Part shown: piece after piece, positions 45,728-53,620 of the stretch
How the letters are laid out: the number at the start of each line of letters is the position of its first letter
Numbering within the stretch: the stretch's first letter is position 1
Assembly: GCF_017565645.3 (NCBI RefSeq)
Contig: NZ_CP086136.1
Coordinates: 10,399,501-10,463,500 of the forward strand
Origin: Bradyrhizobium barranii subsp. barranii
GTDB taxonomy: Bacteria; Pseudomonadota; Alphaproteobacteria; Rhizobiales; Xanthobacteraceae
Length of the DNA: 64,000 nucleotides
Direction: 5' to 3'
The notes under the pieces: generated by a model
What the model was told of the DNA's origin: nothing
Databases searched by the model: none
What the model saw: the letters and a program-made list of their open reading frames with translations, nothing else
Program-made: the position numbers and the translations under genes

Positions 45728-46990
45728 ATGGCCGCAAATCCCCACCGCGTCGTCATCGTCGGAGCCGGCTTCGGCGGGCTGGAGGCGACCTACCGGCTTG
45801 CGGGCGCGCCGGTCGACATCACGCTGATCGACCGCCGCAACCATCACCTGTTCCAGCCGCTGCTCTACCAGGTCGCGACCGCCTCGCTCGCGACCAGCGA
45901 AATCGCCTGGCCGGTCCGGCACCTGATGCGCGACCGGCGCGAGGTGACGACCCTGTTTGCGACGGTGAGTGGCGTCGATGCCGACCGGCGCTGCGTGCTG
46001 ATCGACGACGGCAGCGAGGTGCCCTACGACACGCTGGTGCTCGCCACCGGCGCGCGCCATGCCTATTTCGGCCATGACGAGTGGGAGCAGTTCGCCCCCG
46101 GCCTGAAGACGCTGGAAGACGCGACCACGCTGCGCCGTCACATCCTGGTTGCATTCGAGCGCGCCGAGCGCGAGACCGATCCGGCCAAACGCGCGGCGCG
46201 GCTGACCTTCGTCATCGTCGGCGCCGGCCCCACCGGCGTCGAACTCGCCGGCACCATCGCCGAAATGGCGCACCACACGCTCCCCGCCGACTTCCGCAAC
46301 ATCGACACCCACAAGGCACGCGTGGTGCTGATCGAGGCCGGACCGCGCGTGCTCGCAGGCTTCCCCGATGATCTCTCGGCCTATGCGCAAGCGTCGCTGG
46401 AAAAGATCGGCGTCGAGGTCGTGCTGGGCCAGGCCGTCACCGAGATCAACCGTGAGGGCGTCGTATTCGGCGGCAAGCTGCTCGAAGCAAAGACGCGGAT
46501 CTGGGCCGCCGGCGTGCGCGCCTCGCCCGCCGCCGAATGGCTAGGTGCACCAAGCGATCGCGCCGGGCGCGTGGAGGTCCAAGACGATCTGACGATACCT
46601 GGTCATCCCGAAATCTTTGCGATCGGCGACACTGTTGTGATCAACGCCTGGGAGGGGAAGCCGGTGCCCGGCATCGCGCCGGCCGCCAAGCAGCAGGGCC
46701 GGCACGTCGCCGAGACCATCAAGGCGCGCCTGCGTGGCGAGAACAAAGGTGCATTCCGTTACAAGCACTCCGGTAGCCTCGCACAGATCGGCAAGCGGCT
46801 CGCCGTGATCGATTTCGGCAAGGTCAAGCTGCGCGGCACCATCGCATGGTGGATCTGGGGCATCGCCCACATCTACTTCCTGATCGGCCTGCGCCACCGC
46901 CTCAGCGTCGCCCTGAGCTGGCTCTGGATCTACGCCCGCGACCAGCGCGCGGCGAGGTTGATCACGCAGGGGAGTAGCAAGGTGGCGTAG
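45728..46990 (+). CDS. ndh: Type II NADH dehydrogenase (FAD-dependent)
   Basis: The 420-residue product has two dinucleotide-binding motifs, VVIVGAGFGGLEATYRLA (FAD, near residue 8) and FVIVGAGPTGVELAGTIAEM (NADH, near 160), the RNHHLFQPLLYQVATASL segment of NDH-2 enzymes, and FAIGDTVV plus PAAKQQGRHVAETI for FAD. The C-terminus has a hydrophobic stretch that would bind the inner membrane face (IAWWIWGIAHIYFLIGLRHR). It moves electrons from NADH to quinone without pumping protons. AAGGAG occurs somewhat further upstream of the ATG. Confidence 0.9.
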   Translation: MAANPHRVVIVGAGFGGLEATYRLAGAPVDITLIDRRNHHLFQPLLYQVATASLATSEIAWPVRHLMRDRREVTTLFATVSGVDADRRCVLIDDGSEVPYDTLVLATGARHAYFGHDEWEQFAPGLKTLEDATTLRRHILVAFERAERETDPAKRAARLTFVIVGAGPTGVELAGTIAEMAHHTLPADFRNIDTHKARVVLIEAGPRVLAGFPDDLSAYAQASLEKIGVEVVLGQAVTEINREGVVFGGKLLEAKTRIWAAGVRASPAAEWLGAPSDRAGRVEVQDDLTIPGHPEIFAIGDTVVINAWEGKPVPGIAPAAKQQGRHVAETIKARLRGENKGAFRYKHSGSLAQIGKRLAVIDFGKVKLRGTIAWWIWGIAHIYFLIGLRHRLSVALSWLWIYARDQRAARLITQGSSKVA

Positions 46991-47002
46991 GGACGCTGCC
47001 GC

Positions 47003-47144
47003 TTCTCCCTCTCCCCGTTCTTACGGGGAGAGGGTTGGGGTGAGGGGCTTCTCTCCACACGCGAGATCGTCGATAGACCTGTACCCCCTCACCCGGATCG
47101 CAAGAACGATCCGACCTCTCCCCGCAAGCGGGGAGAGGTGAAGG
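47003..47144. repeat. GC-rich dispersed palindromes between convergent genes
   Basis: Units CTCTCCCCGTTCTTACGGGGAGAG and CTCTCCCCGCAAGCGGGGAGAG with GGTTGGGGTGAGGGG tails lie between the 3' ends of ndh and the next minus-strand gene. They probably act as a two-way terminator. Confidence 0.85.
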
Positions 47145-47172
47145 AAGACCGCGCTCGCGGCTACGCTGTTGC

Positions 47173-48384
47173 CTACTTCACCAGCTCACATCCGCCCTCC
47201 GCGAGCGGCCGGAACGCCTGATCCGCCGGGATCGTCGAGACCAGCTTGTAATAGTCGTACGGATATTTCGACTCCTCCGGCTTCTTCACCTCGAACAGAT
47301 ACATGGGATGCACGACGCGGCCGTCCTGGCGGATCGTGGTGTCGCCGAACAGCTTGTCCTTACCCCTAAACTTCTTCATCTCGGGCACGGCGTCCTTCGC
47401 ATTGTCGCTGCCGGTCGCGGCGACCGCGTTCAGATAAGCGAGCGTCGAGGCATAGACGCCGGCCTGGTTGCCGCTCGGCATCTTGCCGTTCATGCCGGGC
47501 CGCGCAGCGAAGCGTTTCGCAAACGCGCGGGTGTCGTCGTTCATGTCCCAGTAAAACGCTTCCATGAGCTGGAGGCCCTGGGCGACCTTGATACCCATGC
47601 CATGGACGTCGTTGATGAAGAGCAGGAACGCGACGAGCTTCTGCCCGCCTTGCTGGATGCCGAACTCGGCAGCCTGCTTCACCGCGTTGATGGTGTCGCC
47701 GCCGGCATTGGCGAGGCCGATCACCTGCGCTTTCGAGCCCTGCGCCTGCAACAGAAAGGAGGCGAAGTCGGAGGTGCCGAGCGGATGTTTCGAGGAACCG
47801 AGCACCTTGCCGCCGTGCGCCTCGATGTATTTCTGCGCCTCCGCCTCGATGCCCTTGCCGAGCGCATAGTCGACCGTGAGGAAATACCAGTCCTTGCCAC
47901 CGCGCGACATCATCGCGGCCGCGGTGGTGTTGCCGGTCGCCCAGGCATCGTTGACCCATTGGATCGTATTGGGCGAGCAGGCCTTGCCGGTGAGATCCGA
48001 GCTTGCGGTGGACGACGCCAGGAAGGTCATGCGGCTGTCGCGCAGCAGCGTGTTGATGGAGAGGCCGACGGCCGAATTCGGCACGTCGACTATGGCGTCA
48101 ACACCCTCGACATCGAGCCATTTGCGCGCGATCGCGTTGCCGACATCCGCCTTGTTCTGGTGGTCGGCGTAGACGATCTCGACCTTGATGCCTTTGCCGC
48201 CGCCGTTGAAATCCTCGGCCGCCATCCGCGCGGCCTCGACCGAGCCCATGCCGTTGGTGTCCTGGAAGATGCCCGAGATGTCGTTGAGCACGCCGACGCG
48301 CACGACATTGTCGGAGATCTCGGCGCTCGCCGCGCCACTCATCAGGCTCGCCGCCAGCGCGAGTGTCCATTTCAGGTGTTTCAT
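47173..48384 (-). CDS. Liv-type ABC substrate-binding protein (aromatic-acid type, orphan)
   Basis: The ATG at 48384 has GGGAGGGAACG upstream and begins a signal peptide (MKHLKWTLALAASLMSGAAS). The 403-residue product has the layout of the orphan binding proteins of phototroph-related alphaproteobacteria (VRVGVLNDISGIFQDTNGMG, MTFLASSTASSDLTGKACSP, NDVHGMGIKVAQGLQLMEAF). It lies directly downstream of the ferredoxin and P450 genes on the same strand, so an aromatic acid handled by the P450 is a plausible ligand. Confidence 0.87.
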   Translation of the reverse strand: MKHLKWTLALAASLMSGAASAEISDNVVRVGVLNDISGIFQDTNGMGSVEAARMAAEDFNGGGKGIKVEIVYADHQNKADVGNAIARKWLDVEGVDAIVDVPNSAVGLSINTLLRDSRMTFLASSTASSDLTGKACSPNTIQWVNDAWATGNTTAAAMMSRGGKDWYFLTVDYALGKGIEAEAQKYIEAHGGKVLGSSKHPLGTSDFASFLLQAQGSKAQVIGLANAGGDTINAVKQAAEFGIQQGGQKLVAFLLFINDVHGMGIKVAQGLQLMEAFYWDMNDDTRAFAKRFAARPGMNGKMPSGNQAGVYASTLAYLNAVAATGSDNAKDAVPEMKKFRGKDKLFGDTTIRQDGRVVHPMYLFEVKKPEESKYPYDYYKLVSTIPADQAFRPLAEGGCELVK

Positions 48385-48435
48385 CGTTCCCTCCCCTTTG
48401 TGTGTCGCGCCGGTCGCCGCCGGCACGTTCTGGAA

Positions 48436-48759
48436 TCAGACCTGCCGTTCCGGCAATCTCAGCACCAGCCCGTCGAGCGCGGGCGTAATCATGATCTGGC
48501 AGGCCAGCCGGCTGTTCGGCAGCCGCTCGGCGGCGGTGCCGTCGAGCAGCGCGTCTTCGTCATCAGCCATCGCGGGCAGGCGCGCGAGCCAGGCTGCGTC
48601 GATATAGACGTGGCAGGTCGCACACATGGCATTGCCACCGCACTCGGCCAGGATGCCGTCGAGACCATGGCGGGTCGCGGCCTGCATGGCGCTTTCGTCG
48701 CCTGAAGTTTCGACACGATCGGACTTGCCGTCGGCATGGATGAAAGTGATGGCGGGCAT
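48436..48759 (-). CDS. [2Fe-2S] ferredoxin, palustrisredoxin-like
   Basis: The 107-residue product has four cluster cysteines in a CX5CX2C...C pattern (Cys40, Cys46, Cys49 and Cys87, in LAECGGNAMCATCHVYID and LACQIM), like adrenodoxin-type ferredoxins that feed P450s. It begins 12 bases after the P450 stop on the same strand, and the pair matches the CYP199A2-palustrisredoxin pair of Rhodopseudomonas palustris. A dedicated reductase gene was not found nearby. Confidence 0.9.
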   Translation of the reverse strand: MPAITFIHADGKSDRVETSGDESAMQAATRHGLDGILAECGGNAMCATCHVYIDAAWLARLPAMADDEDALLDGTAAERLPNSRLACQIMITPALDGLVLRLPERQV

Positions 48760-48771
48760 CAAGGCTCCTCG

Positions 48772-49980
48772 TCAGGCCGGGGTGATCGTGATCGGCAGGC
48801 TGTCGAGCCCGCGCAGCGTGTTGTTGAAGCGGCGTTTCGGCTCGCCCGTGATCTCGATCTTCGCGATACGCCGCGCCAGCGCCGTCAGCATCACTTCGCC
48901 TTCGAGGCGCGCGACGAGCTGGCCGACGCACATGTGGATGCCGGAGCCGAAACCGACATGGCCGGACGAGCGGCGCGTGACGTCGTAGCTGTCGGGCTTG
49001 TCCCAGCGGCGCGGATCGCGATTGGCGGCGGCAAGGAACATCAGCACCTTCTCACCTTCGCCGATCGTCGCGCCTGACAGCTCGACCTCACGTGTGGTGG
49101 TGCGGAAGAAGGTCTGCACCGGGCTTTCGAAACGAACCGCTTCCTCGAAGGCGCTACGCGCGAGCGTGAGATCGCCGCGCAGGCGCTGCCATTGTTCGGG
49201 GAAGCGCGCGAGGCAATAGACGGCCGCGCCGATGCCGTTGACAGTGGTGTCGAGACCAGCCGACAGCAGCGAGCGCACCAGCAGCGGCGCTTCGGTGGCC
49301 GTGATCGCGCCCTCGTCGACCTGTGCATGAATGCAGGCGCCGAAGCCGCCGGGCGCAAGGTTCTCGCGCTGGCACTGCTCGGCAACATAGGCTTGGTGGG
49401 GCGTCGAACGTGCAATCGCCTCCCGGCGCAGCTCGTTGGGCGGCCCGAATGCGTTGAACACGACGCTCGCGTAGGGAATCAGATGCTCGCGCCCCTCGGA
49501 TTTCAGCCCAAGCGCATCCGGGAAGATCGAGAGCGGATAGGCCTCGGCGAGGTCGGCGATCGCGTCGAAGCTGCGCCTTTCGATCAGCGCGTCCACCCGC
49601 TCCTCGGCCGCCGCGGCAAAGCGGTCGCGCACCTGCTTCATCACGGTCGGCGACAGCACCTTTGAGAGCACGGCGCGGGTCCGCGTATGCGCGGGCGGAT
49701 CCGCCTCGAGGATCAGGCTCGGCGGCCGCCACGGCGTCTCCTTCTTGAAATCGGAGAGGCCCACGCCGCGGCTGGAGCAGAACGTCGCGGGATCGTTCAG
49801 CACGGCGTGGACCTCGGCATAGCGTGCCACGCCATAGACGTTCCACTGGTCGAGATAGACGACCGGACCTGCCTCCCGCAGCAGCTCGTGCGTGGGATAG
49901 GGGTCGGCGAAAAAATTCATGTCGAAGGGATCGACGTCGAGATGCGGGACGCCTGATACGGCGGAGCCAGGTGCGCTCAT
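48772..49980 (-). CDS. Cytochrome P450, CYP199A-like
   Basis: The 402-residue product is close to my recollection of CYP199A2: WNVYGVARYAEVHAVLNDPA, GVGLSDFKKETPWRPPSLIL, SLLSAGLDTTVNGIGAAVYC (I-helix with the acid-alcohol pair Asp-Thr) and the haem-binding GFGSGIHMCVGQ (Cys351). CYP199A enzymes oxidise para-substituted benzoates, for example demethylating 4-methoxybenzoate. It starts the minus-strand unit with the ferredoxin and probably the binding protein. A MarR gene is divergent 83 bases away. Confidence 0.92.
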   Translation of the reverse strand: MSAPGSAVSGVPHLDVDPFDMNFFADPYPTHELLREAGPVVYLDQWNVYGVARYAEVHAVLNDPATFCSSRGVGLSDFKKETPWRPPSLILEADPPAHTRTRAVLSKVLSPTVMKQVRDRFAAAAEERVDALIERRSFDAIADLAEAYPLSIFPDALGLKSEGREHLIPYASVVFNAFGPPNELRREAIARSTPHQAYVAEQCQRENLAPGGFGACIHAQVDEGAITATEAPLLVRSLLSAGLDTTVNGIGAAVYCLARFPEQWQRLRGDLTLARSAFEEAVRFESPVQTFFRTTTREVELSGATIGEGEKVLMFLAAANRDPRRWDKPDSYDVTRRSSGHVGFGSGIHMCVGQLVARLEGEVMLTALARRIAKIEITGEPKRRFNNTLRGLDSLPITITPA

Positions 49981-50063
49981 TGAAGTCCTCCCTCATTTTG
50001 ATCTTGTGAAAGAGCCGCGCTTGCCCTTAGGTCTTCGGACACGCCGCGAGACAAAAGACCGAT

Positions 50064-50570
50064 ATGCCGCCGTCTTCGACCAGAGCCCGCCAAAGGCCCG
50101 CACCCGCCGAAACCGGGCCGACGCTCGATCTCGACCGTTACGTCCCGGCTTTCATCACCTTCATCGCCAACAAGCTCTCGAACAGCGCCACCGCGTTCTA
50201 CCAGCGAGAGTTTGGCGTCAACGTCACGGAATGGCGGATCATGTCGCTGCTGGCGATCGAGCCCGGCATTCCCGCCTCGCGGATCTGCCACGTCATCGGT
50301 TTTGACAAGGGGCCGGTGAGCCGGACGCTTGCCGGCCTCGAGAAGCGTGGGCTGGTGTCGATCCGCACCGACCCGAACGACGGCCGCACCCATTCCATCG
50401 CGCTCACGGCCAGAGGCCGCGCCACCCATGACAAGGTGATCGTCGCGGCGTTCGAGCGCGAGCGGCGGCTGTTGTCCTGCCTGAGCAAGGACGAGCGCGA
50501 GGTGCTGATCGATCTGCTGCGCCGGCTGCACGAAAATCTCGGCGCAGTGACCGGCAGCAGCACCACCTGA
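50064..50570 (+). CDS. MarR-family regulator, next to the P450 operon
   Basis: The 168-residue product has a winged helix-turn-helix (WRIMSLLAIEPGIPASRICH, VIGFDKGPVSRTLAGLEKRG, then DPNDGRTHSIALTARGR wing) flanked by dimerisation helices. MarR proteins repress until an aromatic ligand binds. Its divergence from the P450-ferredoxin unit suggests that it controls that unit in response to a benzoate-type compound. Operator sites in the 83-base gap were not evident. Confidence 0.87.
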   Translation: MPPSSTRARQRPAPAETGPTLDLDRYVPAFITFIANKLSNSATAFYQREFGVNVTEWRIMSLLAIEPGIPASRICHVIGFDKGPVSRTLAGLEKRGLVSIRTDPNDGRTHSIALTARGRATHDKVIVAAFERERRLLSCLSKDEREVLIDLLRRLHENLGAVTGSSTT

Positions 50571-50718
50571 CGCGCGCGTGAAGCGCGCGGCATCGCCGCC
50601 TTCAGGCATACGCCGGCATTTGCCCGCGGCACCCTCTCTGCCGAGCATCGTTTCCTCCAGGATCAGGCGCAGCGGTTCCCCCGCCGTCATCCTTGTCTGG
50701 AACGGTTCGCACAAATTA

Positions 50719-50732
50719 GTTGCTTAAGCAAC
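50719..50732. promoter_or_regulatory. Perfect 14-bp palindrome, candidate MarR-type operator
   Basis: GTTGCTTAAGCAAC is a perfect palindrome within a 350-base stretch between the 3' ends of the MarR and feruloyl-CoA synthase genes. It is typical of MarR operators in size and symmetry. On the minus strand an ATG lies about 29 bases downstream (50690), but the open frame there runs antisense into the MarR gene, so the regulated gene may have been lost. Confidence 0.45.
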
Positions 50733-50799
50733 AAAAGAATCATGCAGGATATTGCGGCAGAATGGCTGGCGTATTTTGCGAGCTGCTCGACCCATCCCC

Positions 50800-50877
50800 G
50801 TCATTGCGAGCGCAGCGAAGCAATCCAGAGCCCCACCGGGGAAAGATTCTGGATTGCTTCGCTCCGCTCGCAATGAC
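50800..50877. repeat. Dispersed inverted repeat GTCATTGCGAG family
   Basis: The arms GTCATTGCGAGCGCAGCGAA and the partner ending CTCGCAATGAC are close to the repeat at 44071. It lies downstream of the feruloyl-CoA synthase stop and probably acts as a terminator for that minus-strand gene. Confidence 0.85.
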
Positions 50878-50922
50878 GATGTGGACAGAGCGTGGCCTCA
50901 CTCCGACTTGATCTGCCCGTGG

Positions 50923-52773
50923 CTACAAACCGATCCACTCACCCGACGCATCATCATGCACCCGCGCCACTGCATCGGTCCGCCGCGTCAGCACGGCGCG
51001 CTGGTTGATGTAACCCTTGTCGGTGATCTCGCCGCCGTCAACCGACGGCGGCTCGGCGAGCAGCAACGCGCGCGTCGCGTGGCCGGAGGAGTTGGTGCCC
51101 TGCTGCTTCAGCTTCGCCAGGCCCAGCGCGATCGCGGTCCTGACCTTGCCATGCGCGAGCACATCGTTCACGCCCGCCGTCTCGGGTAAGCCGGCATGGG
51201 CACGGCAAGCAGCCATGTTCGGGAACACCAGGAAGCGCACCTCGTCGCCCCCATGGCCGGTGACGACGATGTCCTGCGCGAGCGGCGCCAGCGCGGCGAT
51301 GCCGGCGACGCGCAGCGTGCCAACGCTGACCCAGGTGCCGGAGTTGAGCTTGAAGTCTTCCGCAACACGACCATCGAAGAACAACCCGCGCTCAGGCCGT
51401 TCCGCATCGGCAAGCTTCACGGCATCGCCAATGAGATAGAAGCCCTCGTCGTCGAAAGCCTGCTTCGTCAGCTCCGGCGCCTTCCAGTAACCCGGCGTGA
51501 CATTGGGGCCGCGCACGCGCACCTCCAGCTTGTCCCCTGACGCGACGAGCTTCAGCTCGGCGCCGGGAATGGGCACGCCGATATTGCCCGAGCGCGCCGC
51601 GAGGAAATGACAGTCGGTCGCCAGCGGCGACGTCTCGGTCGAGCCCCAGGCCGACACCATCGGCAGCGAACGACCAACAGTCTCCACCGAAAGCTGTTCG
51701 AGCGCGTCCCAGAGGGACTGCGGCAGCGCGGCGCCGGCATAGAAGGCGAATTTCACCTCGCCGAAGAAGCGGCGGCGCAGCTCCTCGTCGCCGCGCAGCG
51801 CTGCGATCAGCATGTCGAAGCCGCGCGGCACGTTGAAATAGACCGTCGGCATCACGCTTTTCAGATTGGCGAGTGACGTTGCGAAAAGACCGGGCGCGGG
51901 CTTGCCGCCGTCGATATAGAGCGACCCGCCGTTGCGCAGCACGAGATTGAAATTGTGGTTGGCGCCGAAGGTATGGCTCCAGGGCAGCCAATCGAGAATG
52001 ACGAGATCGCTGGCAGCCTGCTCCAGGAACGTCCAAGTTTGCGCCTTGGCCTGCTGGCTCGAGGTCAGCATGCGCTGGGTATTGATGACGGCTTTCGGCG
52101 TGCCGGTCGAGCCCGAGGTAAACAGGAATTTTGCGATCGTGTCCGGTGTCACCGCGGCGAAGGCTTTTGCGACGTTGCCCGTTTCGGGCGTCGCCGCAAT
52201 GTCACGGAAGGCCAGCGCATCGGCATCGCCGGCATTGCCACTGATGATCTGCGCCTCGTGCAGCGGCTTGATCGCGGCGAGTGCAGCAGCGAATGGCTTG
52301 GTCGCGGAGACATAAATCGCGCCCGGCTGAAGCAGCGAAATCATGCTCTTGAGCTTGTCGAAATCTTTCGACATCAGCGAATAGGCCGGCGAGATCGCGG
52401 CCAAGGGAACGCCGACATGCTGGGCGGCCAGCGCGAGCAGCGCATGGTCGATGCTGTTGTCGGAGAGGATGACGACGGGACGCTCGGCGCTGAGCTGTTG
52501 CGCCAAAATCCAGCTCGCTGCTGCGCGTACCCGCCGCAGGGCGCCCGCATAGGTTATGGTGGCCCAGGGCGTGTCGGCGCTGTCGCGCTCGGCGAGGAAG
52601 AGCGTGTCAGGCGTCTGCCGCGCAAAATGCTCCAGCCAGTCGCCGATGCAGCGCGCGCCGTCGCGCAAGGGGTCTGGCGAGCTCAGCACGATGCTGCCGT
52701 CGGCGCGATGCTCGGCGACGGTCTTGGGCGTTGCGAACAGGCTCGAAGCGTCACCGCGTGCGGCGGTTGTCAT
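50923..52773 (-). CDS. fcs: Feruloyl-CoA synthase
   Basis: The 616-residue ANL-superfamily enzyme has the P-loop FLFTSGSTGTPKAVINTQRM, the A5-like SAWGSTETSP, the hinge region FYLIGDAVKLAD and RGLFFDGRVAEDFKLNSGTW, and lacks the usual GK of fatty-acyl ligases, as feruloyl-CoA synthases do. N-terminal LFATPKTVAEHRADGSIVLS is characteristic of Fcs. It activates ferulate or related hydroxycinnamates to CoA thioesters with ATP. AGGAGG precedes the ATG. No enoyl-CoA hydratase/lyase (ech) gene is adjacent, so the next step must be encoded elsewhere. Confidence 0.9.
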   Translation of the reverse strand: MTTAARGDASSLFATPKTVAEHRADGSIVLSSPDPLRDGARCIGDWLEHFARQTPDTLFLAERDSADTPWATITYAGALRRVRAAASWILAQQLSAERPVVILSDNSIDHALLALAAQHVGVPLAAISPAYSLMSKDFDKLKSMISLLQPGAIYVSATKPFAAALAAIKPLHEAQIISGNAGDADALAFRDIAATPETGNVAKAFAAVTPDTIAKFLFTSGSTGTPKAVINTQRMLTSSQQAKAQTWTFLEQAASDLVILDWLPWSHTFGANHNFNLVLRNGGSLYIDGGKPAPGLFATSLANLKSVMPTVYFNVPRGFDMLIAALRGDEELRRRFFGEVKFAFYAGAALPQSLWDALEQLSVETVGRSLPMVSAWGSTETSPLATDCHFLAARSGNIGVPIPGAELKLVASGDKLEVRVRGPNVTPGYWKAPELTKQAFDDEGFYLIGDAVKLADAERPERGLFFDGRVAEDFKLNSGTWVSVGTLRVAGIAALAPLAQDIVVTGHGGDEVRFLVFPNMAACRAHAGLPETAGVNDVLAHGKVRTAIALGLAKLKQQGTNSSGHATRALLLAEPPSVDGGEITDKGYINQRAVLTRRTDAVARVHDDASGEWIGL

Positions 52774-52850
52774 GGTTTCCTCCTCGCCCGTATCAGGGAT
52801 CGGCTACAGCCTCGTTCCGGGCCGCTTTGGCCATATTGTTGGGCACGACA

Positions 52851-52871
52851 ATTGTTGTCGTCAACAACAAT
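52851..52871. promoter_or_regulatory. Inverted repeat between fcs and a MarR gene, candidate operator
   Basis: ATTGTTGT and ACAACAAT, 8-bp arms separated by CGTCA, lie between the divergent starts at 52773 and 52922. The size and position fit a MarR operator controlling both genes, with the hydroxycinnamoyl-CoA made by Fcs as the usual inducer in known systems such as CouR. Confidence 0.65.
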
Positions 52872-52921
52872 CTTCCGCACAGGCCTTCGGGGCGCTAAGG
52901 TTGCACGGCAGGAGAGATCAC

Positions 52922-53428
52922 GTGACAGCCAGCGCAGCCCGAACTGAGCCCCGCCCCTCCCCACGCAAACGTGCCGGCAACGGCGCCGCGCGGCCGAACG
53001 ACGCGGACGAGATCGGCCTCGACGCACTGGTCGGGCACGCGGGTTATGCGGTGCGTCGCTTCCAGATCTGGATCTTTCAGGACTTCATCAAGACGCTCGG
53101 CGAGGTCGACATTAAGCCGACGCAGTATTCCGTGCTGACGGTCATCGGCGCCAATCCGGGCCTCTCCCAGATGGCGGTGGCGAAGCGTCTCGGCATCGAG
53201 CGCGCCCGGCTGGTGCATCTGCTCGACAGCCTCGAACAGCGCAAGCTGGTGAAGCGGGTCAAGTCGAAGGCGGACCGCCGCTCCCACGCGCTGCACCTCA
53301 CCGCACCGGGGGAGACGGCGCGGGCAAAGTTCAAGCGCCTCGCCGCCGAGCACGAGCGGCATGTCGTGGAGAAGATCGGCAAGGAGCACCGGGAGCAGCT
53401 GCTCCAGATCCTCGCCGGCTTCACCTGA
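52922..53428 (+). CDS. MarR-family regulator of hydroxycinnamate genes (CouR/FerR-like)
   Basis: The GTG at 52922 has AGGAGAG upstream. The 168-residue product has the MarR fold: QYSVLTVIGANPGLSQMAVA, KRLGIERARLVHLLDSLEQR and SKADRRSHALHLTAPGE wing. It is divergent from fcs, with a clear 8-bp inverted repeat between the starts. By analogy with CouR and FerR, it should repress fcs until a hydroxycinnamoyl-CoA binds. A longer upstream frame overlapping fcs is ignored because it has no family signal. Confidence 0.85.
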   Translation: MTASAARTEPRPSPRKRAGNGAARPNDADEIGLDALVGHAGYAVRRFQIWIFQDFIKTLGEVDIKPTQYSVLTVIGANPGLSQMAVAKRLGIERARLVHLLDSLEQRKLVKRVKSKADRRSHALHLTAPGETARAKFKRLAAEHERHVVEKIGKEHREQLLQILAGFT

Positions 53429-53620
53429 TTGACGCTGCCCAATATTTGCGCAAATGCCCGTATCGGGGCGCTGGCACGACGGCCCAACAATCCTCGAAAT
53501 ATCTTACAAGCCACTGATCCTTCGATAACATCCGAGGCATAGCGCCTGCCCGGATTGTGTACACAATGGCACATCGCTTGCTTCAATCCGGGTAAGACCT
53601 GTTGCCGGAGTTTTGTCACC

